A stretch of DNA of 64,000 bases. Origin: Trileptium ribeirensis. Its lineage: Eukaryota; Nematoda; Enoplea; Enoplida; Thoracostomopsidae. The DNA lies in contig JASANE010000176.1 of assembly GCA_030248225.1 (NCBI GenBank), forward strand, positions 1-64,000, written 5' to 3'. The position numbers were made by a program, and so were the translations under genes. A model generated the notes under the pieces. It searched no databases, was not told the origin of the DNA, and worked only from the letters and a program-made list of their open reading frames with translations. This document shows, piece after piece, positions 11,841 through 22,491 of this stretch (the first letter of the stretch is position 1; each line of letters starts with the position of its first letter).

Positions 11841-13067
11841 TCCAATAGGGAAATGGGGAGAAGTAGGTCGAGTTCTGTTCAGGCTTGCCTGTTCAATCCG
11901 GTCAAAGATTCTATTACATTCCTCATCCTCCTAAAGTTAAACATCTGACCTACGTCAATTCTCTATGGGCTCTCTTGAGCCGGTCCAAATATGTATGATC
12001 ATACAATAAATGGTACAGTTACAAAGGTTATATAAATGGCAAGATAGAGCAATGACAGAACATGAAAATACGCGACACAATCATCGACCACCATGGCACC
12101 ATGCGGCCTACAATGACTTATTCCCTTAAACCATACCTTTGCTCAATTTGAGGTAGTTTGAAACGATTTTGACGCCAGAATCTCGCGAGACTAACGTAAC
12201 GGGCCGGAACGGGCCTGTTACAGAGGCACAACTTTTTCACAAAAAAAACGTATGGTGATGTCATAGCTAGTGCGTGTTTGAAGATTGCATGTCATCTCTG
12301 TAACCTTTATATTTGTCCGGGGTTTAGTTGCTACCAGGGGTCCCGGGGCTTAATTTCCATATTTAGTTTTAAAATTAATTTTTACAAAATCCTTTATTAT
12401 ATGGGTCCCTAAAAACTTGGGCTTTCAAAAGTTTCAGATTTTACAAAGTTTGTTTTCTTTTGATTTGCATAAATGTTCATTTCATTTAGTAGCTAACATG
12501 TAGTTAAGTTAGTTTTATTATCTTAGTTTTATGCTTGATTTCACCGATTATAGACGGTTCTCACGAGGCTTCAGACACTTCATACAGTTCCATACATTGT
12601 GTTTATTAATTCGTTGTTTTTGATATAGTGGTTACTTAGTCATAGGTAGTTTACCGAAAAAAAGTTTCAAGCATGTTATCAAAAACGTTTCAATTTATAT
12701 CGCGTTCTAGTGAATAAGTACCCGTCAATTCAACCGAACTATAACCCCGGCTGCTTTTCAGCCAAAAAATTTACATTTAAAGGCAAGTTGTCGGCAACGC
12801 GCTAGCTTTACAGTGATTTGTACGTTGCTCATACAAATTCGCTCCGCAGCACGTTTAGAATATAAACAATATTTTACTATCCGGATGATTATTCTAACCC
12901 TCTACGACTGCAGAATATGTGTTATTCGCAAAATAAACACCAAAAATGGATATTCCTTATAATTTCGATATGGGTTATATAATGATAAAGTTAAAATATT
13001 TTTTTTACCAAAAAAAAGTGACAGCGTTTTCAGTTTATTAAATTTAAATACTATTAAACATTGAAAT
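11841..13067. repeat. AT-rich stretch containing a diverged LTR-like repeat copy
   Basis: No gene is seen. An imperfect hairpin lies at about 12198-12222. From about 12335 to 12540 the sequence aligns by eye with 19095-19290: a GGGGYCTTAA-like start, TTTAGTTTTAAAAATT-like AT blocks, a TTTATTATRTSGSTCCCT-like word, then CTAACATGTRKTTAG. It is therefore treated as a diverged copy of the repeat family seen at 17.0, 18.9 and 19.8 kb. Base composition turns AT-rich from about 12 kb onward. Confidence 0.4.
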
Positions 13068-15680
13068 ATGAGTGAAAAAGGAAGTATTGTAAGTATAAAA
13101 AGAGGGCAGAGCTATGGACTGAAGAAACCGTTAACGCTGCTGTCGCTGCATTTAAATCTGGTGAATATTCGAGTGTTGCGGCATGCGCAAAAGCCTATTT
13201 TATGTGAGTATAAGCTGTGAACTGCTATTGCTGAAGACAGTGGTGAAAAACGCTGCTGTCATTAAGGACGGCGTCCAATCTTCACCAATGTTAGCTTAAT
13301 GATAGCCGTTTGTATTATGAATCCAATTGTACGTCGGTGAACTTTTCGAAGAATTCTATTTGCGACAATTGGTAGAATTTTCTGATCTCCATTTTTGTGG
13401 CCAGTAGACAGTACAGATACTTTACACTACGGTACAGATTGTCATAAAACTTTGCACATAAATTCATGTGCTTCGTAGGCTGTGCACCAGTTTCAGTAAT
13501 ACAAAAAGGCCACCACGTGGTTTGTATTTCATGAGTGTTTAGAGCTCTTTTATCACATATTAACTTTGTGTATACAACTCGCTATATTATATATATAGTG
13601 TTTGCAAACGAGTCGGATTTGTGTTTCAGGCGCAGGAGGAACACATAGCGATAATAATAAAGACTTGGGCACGCCTTGAATGGGGTCGAACGGTTAACGA
13701 AATAGCGGAAACTATTGCTGAGTAATGCGGAAATTCACGAAATTCCAAATAATCCTTAGGTGGATGAGAAATTGCCGTAAAATAAAATTCGTTCTGGAGT
13801 TCATGGTATATAATCTTAAACGTCGTTCTCCTGTAGCGCTTTCCGTACCATGCGAAGAGGCGACGCGCAACCTGTTTATCATTAACAATTTTTTCCATGC
13901 ATTGGAAGCGGAAATAACAAAGCTTCGTGAACACCCTTCGTACACTTCAGATGCAGAACTGGCTAATAGAATATACAATTTAGATGAAACCGCATTTTCT
14001 TACGATTCAGCACCCCGAAAGATTGTCGCGGATTCGAGTACCGATGTGCAAGCTCACAGAATTGGTGTAGGAGAACGAATGCCAGTGTTTTAGCATGCTG
14101 TAATGCAAGCGGATCAGTCTTTCCACCTCTTGTAATTTTTAACCCCATTAACAAGCCACGCAGCAATGTTTAGAAATACAAGTACAAAAAACGGTTGAAT
14201 GACCAATGATATTTCTGCAGCGTGGTTTATCGGTAGGTCCTTTCTGCAAAATAGTGAAAAAATACCGCTTTTGCTTTTGTTCGATGGGCACAATGCGCAC
14301 TTGTCGGTACGAGTTATTGAAAAAGCCATGAATGAAGGTATTGCCTTATTGAAATACCCTCCGCATACGACGGATGTTTTACAACCACTGGATGTAAGCG
14401 GGTTTAACACGCTAAAAACAGGGTGGGCTAAATACATTCGTGAACAGCAGACGATTTCACAGCTGGTAACTTAAATAACGAGAGCCGAGCTCTGTCGGTA
14501 CCTTAGCGACGTTTGGATGCAGTACGTGGCGCCTGAAGCACTATCTGCAGGATTTGATAAAACTGGCACATGGCCTCTGAATCGTGATAAATATCCCATT
14601 GGATGATTTGACAAACGATTAATAGGAAAATATAACTAGTGGGTTTGTCTAGATAGACCCGAAATGACGGATGCAGAATATGACGAGTTTATCAACCGCA
14701 CTTCCAAGAAATCAGCACCAACACTAACGACAACAACGCGTCGCCCGGCTCGAGAAACCATTTTTTTATCCTGAAATTCCAGAAAAAGCAACATTCCCTC
14801 CAGTTCCAGCTTATCTAATGCCAGACAACAGCTTCGAAGCAAGGTGGTGTCTAGTCTGGACACCTTTATGGGTAAAAAGTGATAGCGGTGCTATCACAAG
14901 GATTCAGAAAGATCATCCCCCTTCGACTGTGGGATACAACCTATGAGGCAAACTCCTGCAGGTGGTCAGTTGTCGATAGCTACGGCTTCGGATTCAAGTA
15001 GCCGGATCACGTTTCAGACACCAGAAGAAACGATGGAGGCGTTCCATAATAAGATTGTCGAAGCAACGTTTACTTGTAAAAAACATCAAAGCTGAAATAT
15101 ACCAAGGTACTCACAAATCCAGAAATCCTGGGAGAACGGAGGCTGTTTGAAGACCGTTCGAAAGCACGACTTATTGGAAAATCCACGAAATTCAAACGTG
15201 CACCACAGCGTATAAATCCAGAGCATACAGGAAAAGATTATGACATTCAATCCTGCAGTGATGATGACGATCCGACTTTTGAGCCGACAAAATATATCGC
15301 AAAACGTGTTAAATCTGCAGTTTCCTCAGTGTCACCGGAGTGCAATGCTACAAATTTTTACCAAAATCAGCTAAAACTGTTCAGAGCAGTTTAGATGTTG
15401 ACGACCCGAATCCAGTAAATCAATTATATGCAATTTTTTTGAAAAAAGTTTTATATAGGTAGGTCATACGGCATTTTCGCGAGGATGAGAGATCTAAAGT
15501 TACTCAGGCAGAAATGAATTTTCTCTCTGAAAAGCCAACGCTCGTTGCAGGATCTGCAACATACCGATGGCCCGGCAATCCTGAAATTGTTATGGTAGAT
15601 AAAAAATGGTTTATGGCGGGTCCTTTGATGCTTCGGAAAGCCCAGAAACCTTTAATTTCTGCAACACTGTTTTTATAGTT
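13068..15680 (+). pseudogene. Dead pogo/Tigger-type (DDE_1) transposase
   Basis: The transposase would cut and paste the element in the nucleus. An N-terminal psq-like helix-turn-helix is visible at about 13095-13200 (LWTEETVNAAVAAFKSGEYS). A GRRPIFT motif lies at 13274-13294, then a ~335-bp interruption to 13629. The second DNA-binding domain starts right after a TTTCAG at 13630. The DDE_1 catalytic region follows: first Asp in YNLDETAF (about 13976-13999), an ASGSVFPPLVIF block at 14105-14140, second Asp in LLFDGHNAH (about 14276-14302), and the family hallmark YPPHTTDVLQPLDV (about 14355-14396). A charged C-terminal region reaches about 15680. Lesions include a TAA in the first exon/frame region, TAG/TAA-type stops and frameshifts at ~13720, ~14075, 14172, 14198 and 14474. 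I could not identify terminal inverted repeats. Confidence 0.8.
13295..13629 (+). other. Possible intron or insertion inside the pogo transposase
   Basis: Transposase-like coding stops just before AAT|GTTAGC (about 13295) and resumes after TTTGTGTTTCAG (ends 13629), so the segment could be an intron with a standard AG acceptor and a weak GT donor. A stronger donor word, GTGAGT, sits at 13204-13209 but choosing it would remove the GRRPIFT block. An insertion is the alternative. The interval itself is AT-rich and has no coding signal. Confidence 0.35.
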
Positions 15681-16359
15681 AACAACTTACATTTACAAAA
15701 AGTTTATCCGTTTTTTACGGTAAGAGCCACCTTTTTACGGTAATTGTTACCGAAATAAAAAGGATCGAAGTTTATTGTCCACCAGTAATTCGATATCCCT
15801 ACAGCAGTTTGGCGTGATTAAGTGAATTACAATGATCGTATGTTTATCTTTTATACAGTCCTAAGCCACGTTTTTTGTATCACAAAGCTGTTACTAACAG
15901 ATTTCCATAATATCGGACAGCTATATTTTTGTTGTGTTTCTTTTTGTTAGTAGCATGAAGGCTCGTGGAACTGGCTGCGTTTATGATTTCTAAAAGGCTT
16001 TGCTAAGCACAAGCTTATACTCGGCTTCTCTGTTACCAGCTTTACGTTGAAGGAAACGCCTATACTCGGGTTTCCGATTTCGCTAGATCTTGCTCAATTG
16101 GTTGCTAGATCTCGGAGCGCAGAGAATGCGCAGAGTCAGGCTTTAACTTCAACCGGATAAATTGCAGAAAGGCGTGGTGTAGTTGAGTACGTGAAAGCAG
16201 CGACACAAATAAGTAACCTTAATCCACTTATTATATATTTTAATTAGTAATATTATTTTCCTTATAAAATCGTAGGAAGTGGCGATAAGGTTAATAGGGG
16301 CGATAGTATAGTAGAACTATAGGTACTCATTTTAGTAATATCTTACATATTTCGGCCCC
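15681..16359. other. No recognisable gene
   Basis: Probable 3' end of the pogo element followed by unidentified AT-rich sequence. A TTTTTACGGTAA word occurs twice (15712 and 15734). I found no matching inverted repeat on the left side. Confidence 0.3.
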
Positions 16360-16740
16360 TTGTGTCGAGTGAGTGGTAACCAGGATGAACGTGCAGGTGG
16401 GTCTCGAATAATTATAGTAGTGATACTGCGTCGTCTGGCAGCCGTCCGGGGTCGTGGTAGTGCTATTCTTGAGAAGACCGGACGAGTAAGGGGTTGGTTC
16501 GAACGACCAAAATCTAGAGTATCTTCTACCCAATTACCAGTATAGTCAGCACGTCCGGGGGCACACATTGAGCTAACTTCAACTGCATAGTAGTCGACCG
16601 CTATTGTAGTTTTAATAACGTGGTTCGGCAGCCGTTTGGGGTCGGCCTGTTTAACATAACCGGCGTTATTAGCGTAATTCTAAGGCCCAGTTGAGGTAAT
16701 AAAATAATCGCAGGGTGCACCAGTCATATGGGGGTGTGCT
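16360..16740. repeat. Diverged subrepeats (GCAGCCGTYYGGGGTCG family)
   Basis: Two related units are seen: one with CTGGCAGCCGTCCGGGGTCG at about 16435 and one with GGCAGCCGTTTGGGGTCG at about 16627, the second followed by TATTAGCGTAATTCTAAGG and a TTGAGGTAAT-like word. The same word order recurs at 18.54-18.86 kb, which links these units to the LTR-like family and suggests they are its upstream (U3-like) part. Confidence 0.4.
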
Positions 16741-17039
16741 GTGTTAAAGCCGCAAGGGCTTGGTAAAGTAACAGATAACAAAAATCCTAATCACTTTCGC
16801 TCAAGGATAACCCTTAAACACTAGTTGCTATAACTTAGGGTTAAAGACTCGGTCAAGTACTCCGCAGCGTTAGCTTAACTTCAGGACTAAAATACTAGAT
16901 ATGGATCGTCGAATATGTTGAAACGAGTGGCCGAGTGGCACTAGAGCAAACTAAAGTCAGATTGTGCAAAAGTTATACGCCAGACTGTGCATAAACCTAG
17001 TGTCAAACTGTGCAAGAGCTTAGTGTTGAATTGTGCAAG

Positions 17040-17880
17040 CATTGTCGGTGGAGTATAAAAGTGGGCTAAAAATAGTCTAGTACTAAAGAATAGTACTGCT
17101 GTCGGGATACGAGTGTGCGACTAACTGCTATGGACATATTACCTAAAGGCAATCGCGAGCTAAAATTCATGCGGTACTAAAGAATCGTGCTTTGGCTTTT
17201 CATCACGGGCTAGAAGAACGGCATTACGATTTTAATACGGTTGTGAAAAATAGTGCGGCAAGTTATCTACGGTGATAACAGTGTCTAATTTTTTATCACT
17301 TTGTAATAAACCTTCTATATACGTGTCTGTTGCCCACTTATCTGGAACGCGAGCAATAGAGCCGAGCAAAGATCACGCCTTATCGCGAAATATAGGGCAC
17401 TAGAATCGCTCACGTAAAGAAAGACACGCGCCATACCAAGCGTCCCACGGCATTCTACTGGCCACACCTCGAACCGCACAATCCTTCGGTGACAAATCCC
17501 CTCCCCTTTTATAACCGATAACCGTCCTACCAACCCATACCCCTATATAAACAAAACAAAATAACAATATTTGTCGGGCATCCACCAGGCTTCTGGGGGA
17601 AATCTCGGGCCAAAATCCTCCCAAACACCCCAAAATTCCTAAAACCCCGGGCTGGACACCAAATGATTTATTATACCCCTCCCTCCCTTTTTCGTCTTAG
17701 GTTTTTCTTTTCCTTTGTTTTCGTCGTGTTTACAAACGAATGCTAATTGCATAATTAGCATCCCTTTGTTTTATTAGCTAAATGTGTTACCATTCTTTCT
17801 TTTGTCTTCAGTTAGTTTAGTGACTACGTTGGTCGAATCTGGGGATTTGCAACAGCGGAGCGAGCTTCTTATCGTTGTTT
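17040..17880. mobile_element. LTR-like repeat, copy A
   Basis: This copy aligns by eye with 19800-20160 over most of its first half. Shared words run in order: TACTAAAGAATAGTAC, a GTGTCTWA block, TTGTAATAA-CC, CTACGTGT, a CGCGAAWTATAGGGCA block, then TACTGGCCACACCT and GACAAATCCC-TCCCC. The part after ACTGGCCACACCT also matches 18942 onward. A TTTTATAACCGATA word could hold a TATA box, and AATAAA-type words occur nearby. No gene is present. The reading as an LTR is inference from length and copy arrangement; target duplications were not found. Confidence 0.4.
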
Positions 17881-18539
17881 TTATATACCTGAAGCGGATT
17901 TGATTTCACCTTGAGGAAGCGTATGCGACTTGATATATCCGATACGAATGTTCATTAACTGTTAATTTTTGGATTTATTGTTAACTGCGAATCAACTAGG
18001 TGGTATATGTGGCGACGTTTGAATTTTAAACCCAGCAAATACAAATCCTGTAACTATTTCATGGTTTTATTGGTGTTTAACGGATTTTCATCAACTTTGC
18101 TTGGCATTTATATGTTCCGGTGCATGGAGTGTGGAAATGATTTGGATCATTAATTGAAAAAGGATTTACGGATTTCCTACTTAAGCCCTGGTGTGTCCTG
18201 GTTTTTCTAAAAGAAAACTAACGTTGAATAACAGAGTAACTACACAGTTAGGTATTTATTACTGTAGTAAATTATACTAATCCTATTCTTATTTCATAAT
18301 AAAATTGAGCCGAGCACGAGCGTTATACTAAAACTATAACGGCCCTCCTTAGAGTAGTTCCAAAGTGTGTAACCGCTATCTGAGCAATACCCCGTGGAGC
18401 TAATCAGGAAGGAAGTACTTAAGTATATCAAGGGCGAGTTCGTGGCGAGGGAAGCCAACGTAATTAATTGGCACAGTTCGACACGGAAAGTTGGTCTGGC
18501 CAACTGACTCAAGAGAATTGTGGGGAACTAGAGAGTAGT
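17881..18539. other. No recognisable gene
   Basis: AT-rich sequence between LTR-like copy A and the next subrepeat cluster. No open frame with a recognisable motif was found. Confidence 0.3.
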
Positions 18540-18880
18540 TGCCACTACTAACTAGTTATAGCGGACTCGCTAGCCGTCCAGAAGCAGGAACATCAATATA
18601 ACGGCAAGTAATTATCGTAATTGTAAGAACCTAGGATAAGGTAATTAAACAAATGTACTGGTCTAGCCGCCCGGAAGGCTTCGTACGAACCCACAAGGGA
18701 AAAGTAATAGAGCATCAATATCCTTTAGTAAGCCTAACCCATCCGGATACTGTTGACTTTAAGGAACTATTAGCGTAAATCTAAGGACGAGCTTAAGGTA
18801 TTCAAATAAACGTACGGGTCTAGCTGTCCGGAAGGCTACGTACAAACCTCACAAGAGGACCAAATTGTAATCAGGTGTTA
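18540..18880. repeat. Diverged tandem subrepeats (TCTAGCCGYCCGGAAGGC family)
   Basis: Three related units carry GCTAGCCGTCCAGAAGC (about 18569), TCTAGCCGCCCGGAAGGC (about 18662) and TCTAGCTGTCCGGAAGGC (about 18820). Two are preceded by ATTAKCGTAAWTSTAAG and an AAGGTAWT word. They resemble the units at 16.36-16.74 kb and lie just upstream of LTR-like copy B, the same arrangement as for copy A. Confidence 0.45.
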
Positions 18881-18929
18881 ACCTAGTTCATAACATAAAC
18901 ACACAAGTAATTGGAATAATAGCGGTGGC

Positions 18930-19330
18930 ATACTACTGGCCACACCTCGAGCACCACAAGTACTGGTGACGAATCCCGTCCCATCTTAATATCCGATAGC
19001 CGTCGTAATAAAATTACAGTCCAACCCCTACCCCCAGTAAAAGAAAATAAAATAACAGTATTAATATTGCAATTATCGGGGATCCGTTAAGCTACCGGGG
19101 TCTTAAGGTCTTTAATTTTAAAAATTTTAGTTTAGAATGTTACGTATTTCTTTATTATGTCGCTCCCTATCTAAAACTAAATTTCAAGGCTTTTAAATTT
19201 TCAAAATTTTACCTTATTTACCTAAATTATAGTTTTTCTGCGTAACTAACATGTGTTAGCACAGTTTTACTTTTAGTTTGGAGTTAGTTGTCATCTAGTC
19301 GACAAAGAAGTTACTGTACGCGAGCTATAA
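18930..19330. mobile_element. LTR-like repeat, copy B
   Basis: It begins with a GGCATACTACTGGCCACACC block (18932) and continues through GACGAATCCCGTCCC, CCGATAGCCGTC, CCAACCCCTACCCC and a run of AT-rich words also found at 12.34 kb. It is homologous to copies A and C but diverged, with many substitutions, so it is old. Confidence 0.45.
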
Positions 19331-19799
19331 TGTTTTGTACATCACTGTAATAATTTGCTTTATTTTACGAATCTGGTGACAGCACTTATTGTGATTTGGT
19401 ACACCACACTACTGTTACTTTGGATATTATTAGCGGATGCTTCTGAATTTTATATCAATATTTCATAAGTGCTTTAGTGTTCCGGGTTTAAGATTCTATG
19501 TCAATCTGAGTTTGCTAGAGTATGGCAAAAGGAAGTGCAAGAGTGAAGGTTGGCTTATCTTTTGTGTTTATACCTTGTAGCGTAAAGAATTACGCTGACT
19601 CTGGGTTTCCAATTATTAATTACGTATATTTGGTTAAGGAAGTGTGATTTGCTTTAAAGAACGGACCTATACTAATAGAATGCTTCACAACTATATAAGT
19701 TTGTTTAACAAAATTAATATATAAATACTTTAGTAATATTATTTCCCAAATAAACAGAAGCGGATAATTATCTGAATCAGGAAAAAGTAGCGCGTTTTT
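19331..19799. other. No recognisable gene
   Basis: AT-rich sequence between LTR-like copies B and C. Nothing identified. Confidence 0.3.
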
Positions 19800-20160
19800 T
19801 CAAAAGTGTGCTCAATAAAAATTAGTATATACTAAAGAATAGTACTACGCGTCAAAGCTGGCGGGTCACAGTTGCTCAATATCGTGTCTTAACATTTTAT
19901 CCGGGTTGTAATAACCATTACTTCCTACGTGTTTGGTGCGCAATTATGTAAATCGCGAGTGCTTCGGATTTTGCCACGCCGCAACGCGAATTATAGGGCA
20001 TCGAGATTGACCACTAAAAAGGACGCGTGCCACTCGAGACGTTCCACCGGCATATTACTGGCCACACCTGGAATCACGCAATTTTCGGCGACAAATCCCG
20101 TCCCCATTTAATGCCCGATAGCCATCACAAGGAAAAATACCCATCCAACCACTACCCCTT
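19800..20160. mobile_element. LTR-like repeat, copy C
   Basis: It shares ordered words with copy A: TACTAAAGAATAGTACT, GTGTCTTAACATTTTATC, CTACGTGT, AACGCGAATTATAGGGCA, TACTGGCCACACCT, GACAAATCCCGTCCCC, CCCGATAGCC, and CCAACCACTACCCCTTTA. The last word abuts the start of the truncated RTE LINE at about 20165, so the LINE either inserted at this point or was cut here. Confidence 0.45.
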
Positions 20161-20164
20161 TAGA

Positions 20165-21957
20165 CGGTTGTAGAGCGGAAGACCGTTGTAGAATGGAAAC
20201 GAAGTATAACTGCGCCAATCTGGAAGAAGAAAGGCATATAGCGAGTGATAGCTATAACTATCGGCCGACTCGAGGATTTTCTATGATAATCAAGATCTTC
20301 GTACGAGTCATTGAACGCAGGCTGCGCGAAATCGTATCTAAGGCGCCAAGAAAGAGTAGTTTCATAACGAATTGAGGGATGATCGACGGCATTTATGCTG
20401 CGCGATTTTACTGATGGTGAAGCACGGTGTAAAGTTACTTCTACTCCATGTCGCTTTTCTCGGCTTACAGAATATCTTCGATCGGGTTGGTACCATACAA
20501 GGTCATATTGTGCCAATTAATGCATTACTGAGTGTCCTAAGAACTTGTTATCTGAGTGCAACGTCTATACACCAACAACGAGTGTTGTACGCGCAATCGC
20601 CGGGACTTCGAAAGGGTTTGGGTCGCAGTCGGAGGGCATCAAGGTTCAGCGCAGTCCCCGCTATTGTTTATCTTCGCGATGACTAGTACCTCCACAGGCC
20701 AAAATTTTACCTGGTGAGCTTCAAGCTGGAGCACCCAACTTTAACCTGCGCGAATTTCCATCAGCTTGCTGGGGGCCGTACCTATAGGTCAAGTGGGGTT
20801 TATAATTGTATTTGTTCATGTATATATATATTGCAAGCATTTAAAATACTTTTGGCATACCCCAGCCCAAGGAAGCGTTTTATAATTGAGCTTTTCATGT
20901 ACATATTTAAAATATTTAAAACATTTTTAGCGTTGTTTTTGTCTCATATCTGTTATGTAAGCGCAAAAAATTACATATTTTTCATTTCATCTTAATTCTT
21001 ACCTAGGATTTTGCCATAAATTGACGAAAAATAAGCAGTAGCATTGAATTATTTCTTGTTAGGACTATTATTTTTTGACCTGAAGATGTCTAGGATACAT
21101 GACTTGGGCTGGTCTCCGAAATCTTGAAAGGCCAGGATGGACAACGACCAGCGACTTAGTCACTGCTATATGGCGAAACGTCATGCGATCATCCGAAAAC
21201 AATATGGACCTGCAATAGCAAGTTCAAGTCTGGCCTGACAGGCTGGGCCAGTGTGGTCTACGCTTCAACATCAAGGAAGCGGAATATCTCACAACCGACA
21301 AGATCGAACGAAAAACCATTTAATTGGCAGGCAGCTCTGGAGCTCAGGGGACTTAAAATATCTCGGCACAACTGTCAACGATGATAGGAGTATCTTAGCC
21401 GAATTCCCTGTGCGTACTAACACAACACGACTCAAATGGCATTCAACCTCCGGCTTTATCTACGATCGCAAGATGAGCCACCGTTTCATATCAAATGTCT
21501 GCAGGAGTGTACAGCAGCCGGTCGCTTTGTACATGATTTCTTTTGATGAAGGATTCAGAACGGACACTTGCTGTTATGGAGACAAAAATGCTGCACTACA
21601 TTCTCGGGATCATTAAGTTCGGCCACGTTAGCAACGCGGACATCCGAAATCTATGATTTTGCGCCAATCGCTGATAAGCTGAGGCAGTTGCGGCTGCGAT
21701 GGTATGGAAACCTACACCGGGCTGCCGAAGACAATCGCCAAGACGACACTCACGCTCACTGTCGCCGAGAAGAGACTGAGATACCCTCCAAAACAACGGT
21801 GCATCGATACTATTACATTGATCGCAGAACGGTCGACTTCATGCGACCGAGTCTAAGAGCGCTCGAAATGGAGGCAGAGATCGTTAATAGTGCACCGCGC
21901 TACCAAGCCGCAACAATAAGAAAAAGAAGAAACATATACGATAGCAATAACAGCTGA
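20165..21957 (+). pseudogene. 5'-truncated RTE-clade LINE reverse transcriptase
   Basis: This is the RT that copies LINE RNA at the nick site in the nucleus. RTE-like blocks are seen in order: WKRSITAPIWKKKG (about 20190-20231), NYRPTRGFS with a following IERRLREIV (20250-20340), a degraded LAFLDLEKAFDRV-type block (about 20447-20488, read as VAFLGLQNIFDRV), then HQGSAQSPLLFIFAM (about 20638-20682). After an inserted repeat, coding resumes near 21125 with a DRLGQCGLRFNIKEAEYLTT block (about 21225-21284), FKYLGT-type (21348-21372), a METKML block, and PIADKLRQLRLRWYG (about 21665-21709), a well-known RTE C-terminal signature. The catalytic YADD motif is degraded or lost at the insertion. Multiple frameshifts and stops are present (for example TAG at ~21216). 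The endonuclease half is absent, as usual for 5'-truncated LINEs. Confidence 0.85.
20696..21124. mobile_element. Interspersed repeat inserted in the RTE LINE
   Basis: This block splits the RTE coding region. It matches 31740-32760 in ordered words: CCAAAATTTTACCTG, a GCTGGGGGCCGTACC-like block, GGTCAA-TRGGKTTTATRATTG, a GCAAGCATTTA word, ACCTAGGATTTTGCC, GCAGTARCATTGA, TTGTTAGGACTATT and GACCTGAAGATG with a closing GGGCTGG. It has no coding motif. Edges are accurate to perhaps 20 bp. I found no target duplication. Confidence 0.6.
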
Positions 21958-22491
21958 AATTGTGGCTTCTGTGGTTCGAGGATTATCGAGAAGGCTCTAT
22001 ATATCGTAATGTCAGTCTAATAATCTTTTTTGAGGAGGTTTTAGGACTATAGATTGCCAGGATGTGGCTTACATGACATACGTTAGTTGTTATATCTAGT
22101 TAATTTTAGGCGACTTTTTTGGCCAAGGGTTCGAACGGTACCTCATTTCAACTTGAGGGTCAAACTAAAAAAGTTATTGCCCTGGTGATGAACATGTGGC
22201 CGTGTTCTCTTGCTAAAGTCAGCCTATCATGATTTTTCCGTTTTTTTACCAAATTTGGGTTTTTCTATTATTTGTGATTTTTGATCGAGTATAAATTTAT
22301 ATCTTGCGATGTAGGATCAACTTTAAAATACCCATCCGACCTGACCTGCACAATGCTTGAAAACTGGCAGATTAGTTTTGCTTTAAAAATGACATCTTAT
22401 GATATTTAGATATTGCAGTAAATATTTATAAGTCCTAATCTGTTTTTTATGTTTCCGGTATAATACTACCAGCCAGACTCAGCTCAAGCCT
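21958..22491. other. LINE 3' flank, no gene
   Basis: AT-rich sequence after the last recognisable RTE block. It may include the LINE 3' UTR, but I see no poly(A) or simple-repeat tail that would fix the end. Confidence 0.3.
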
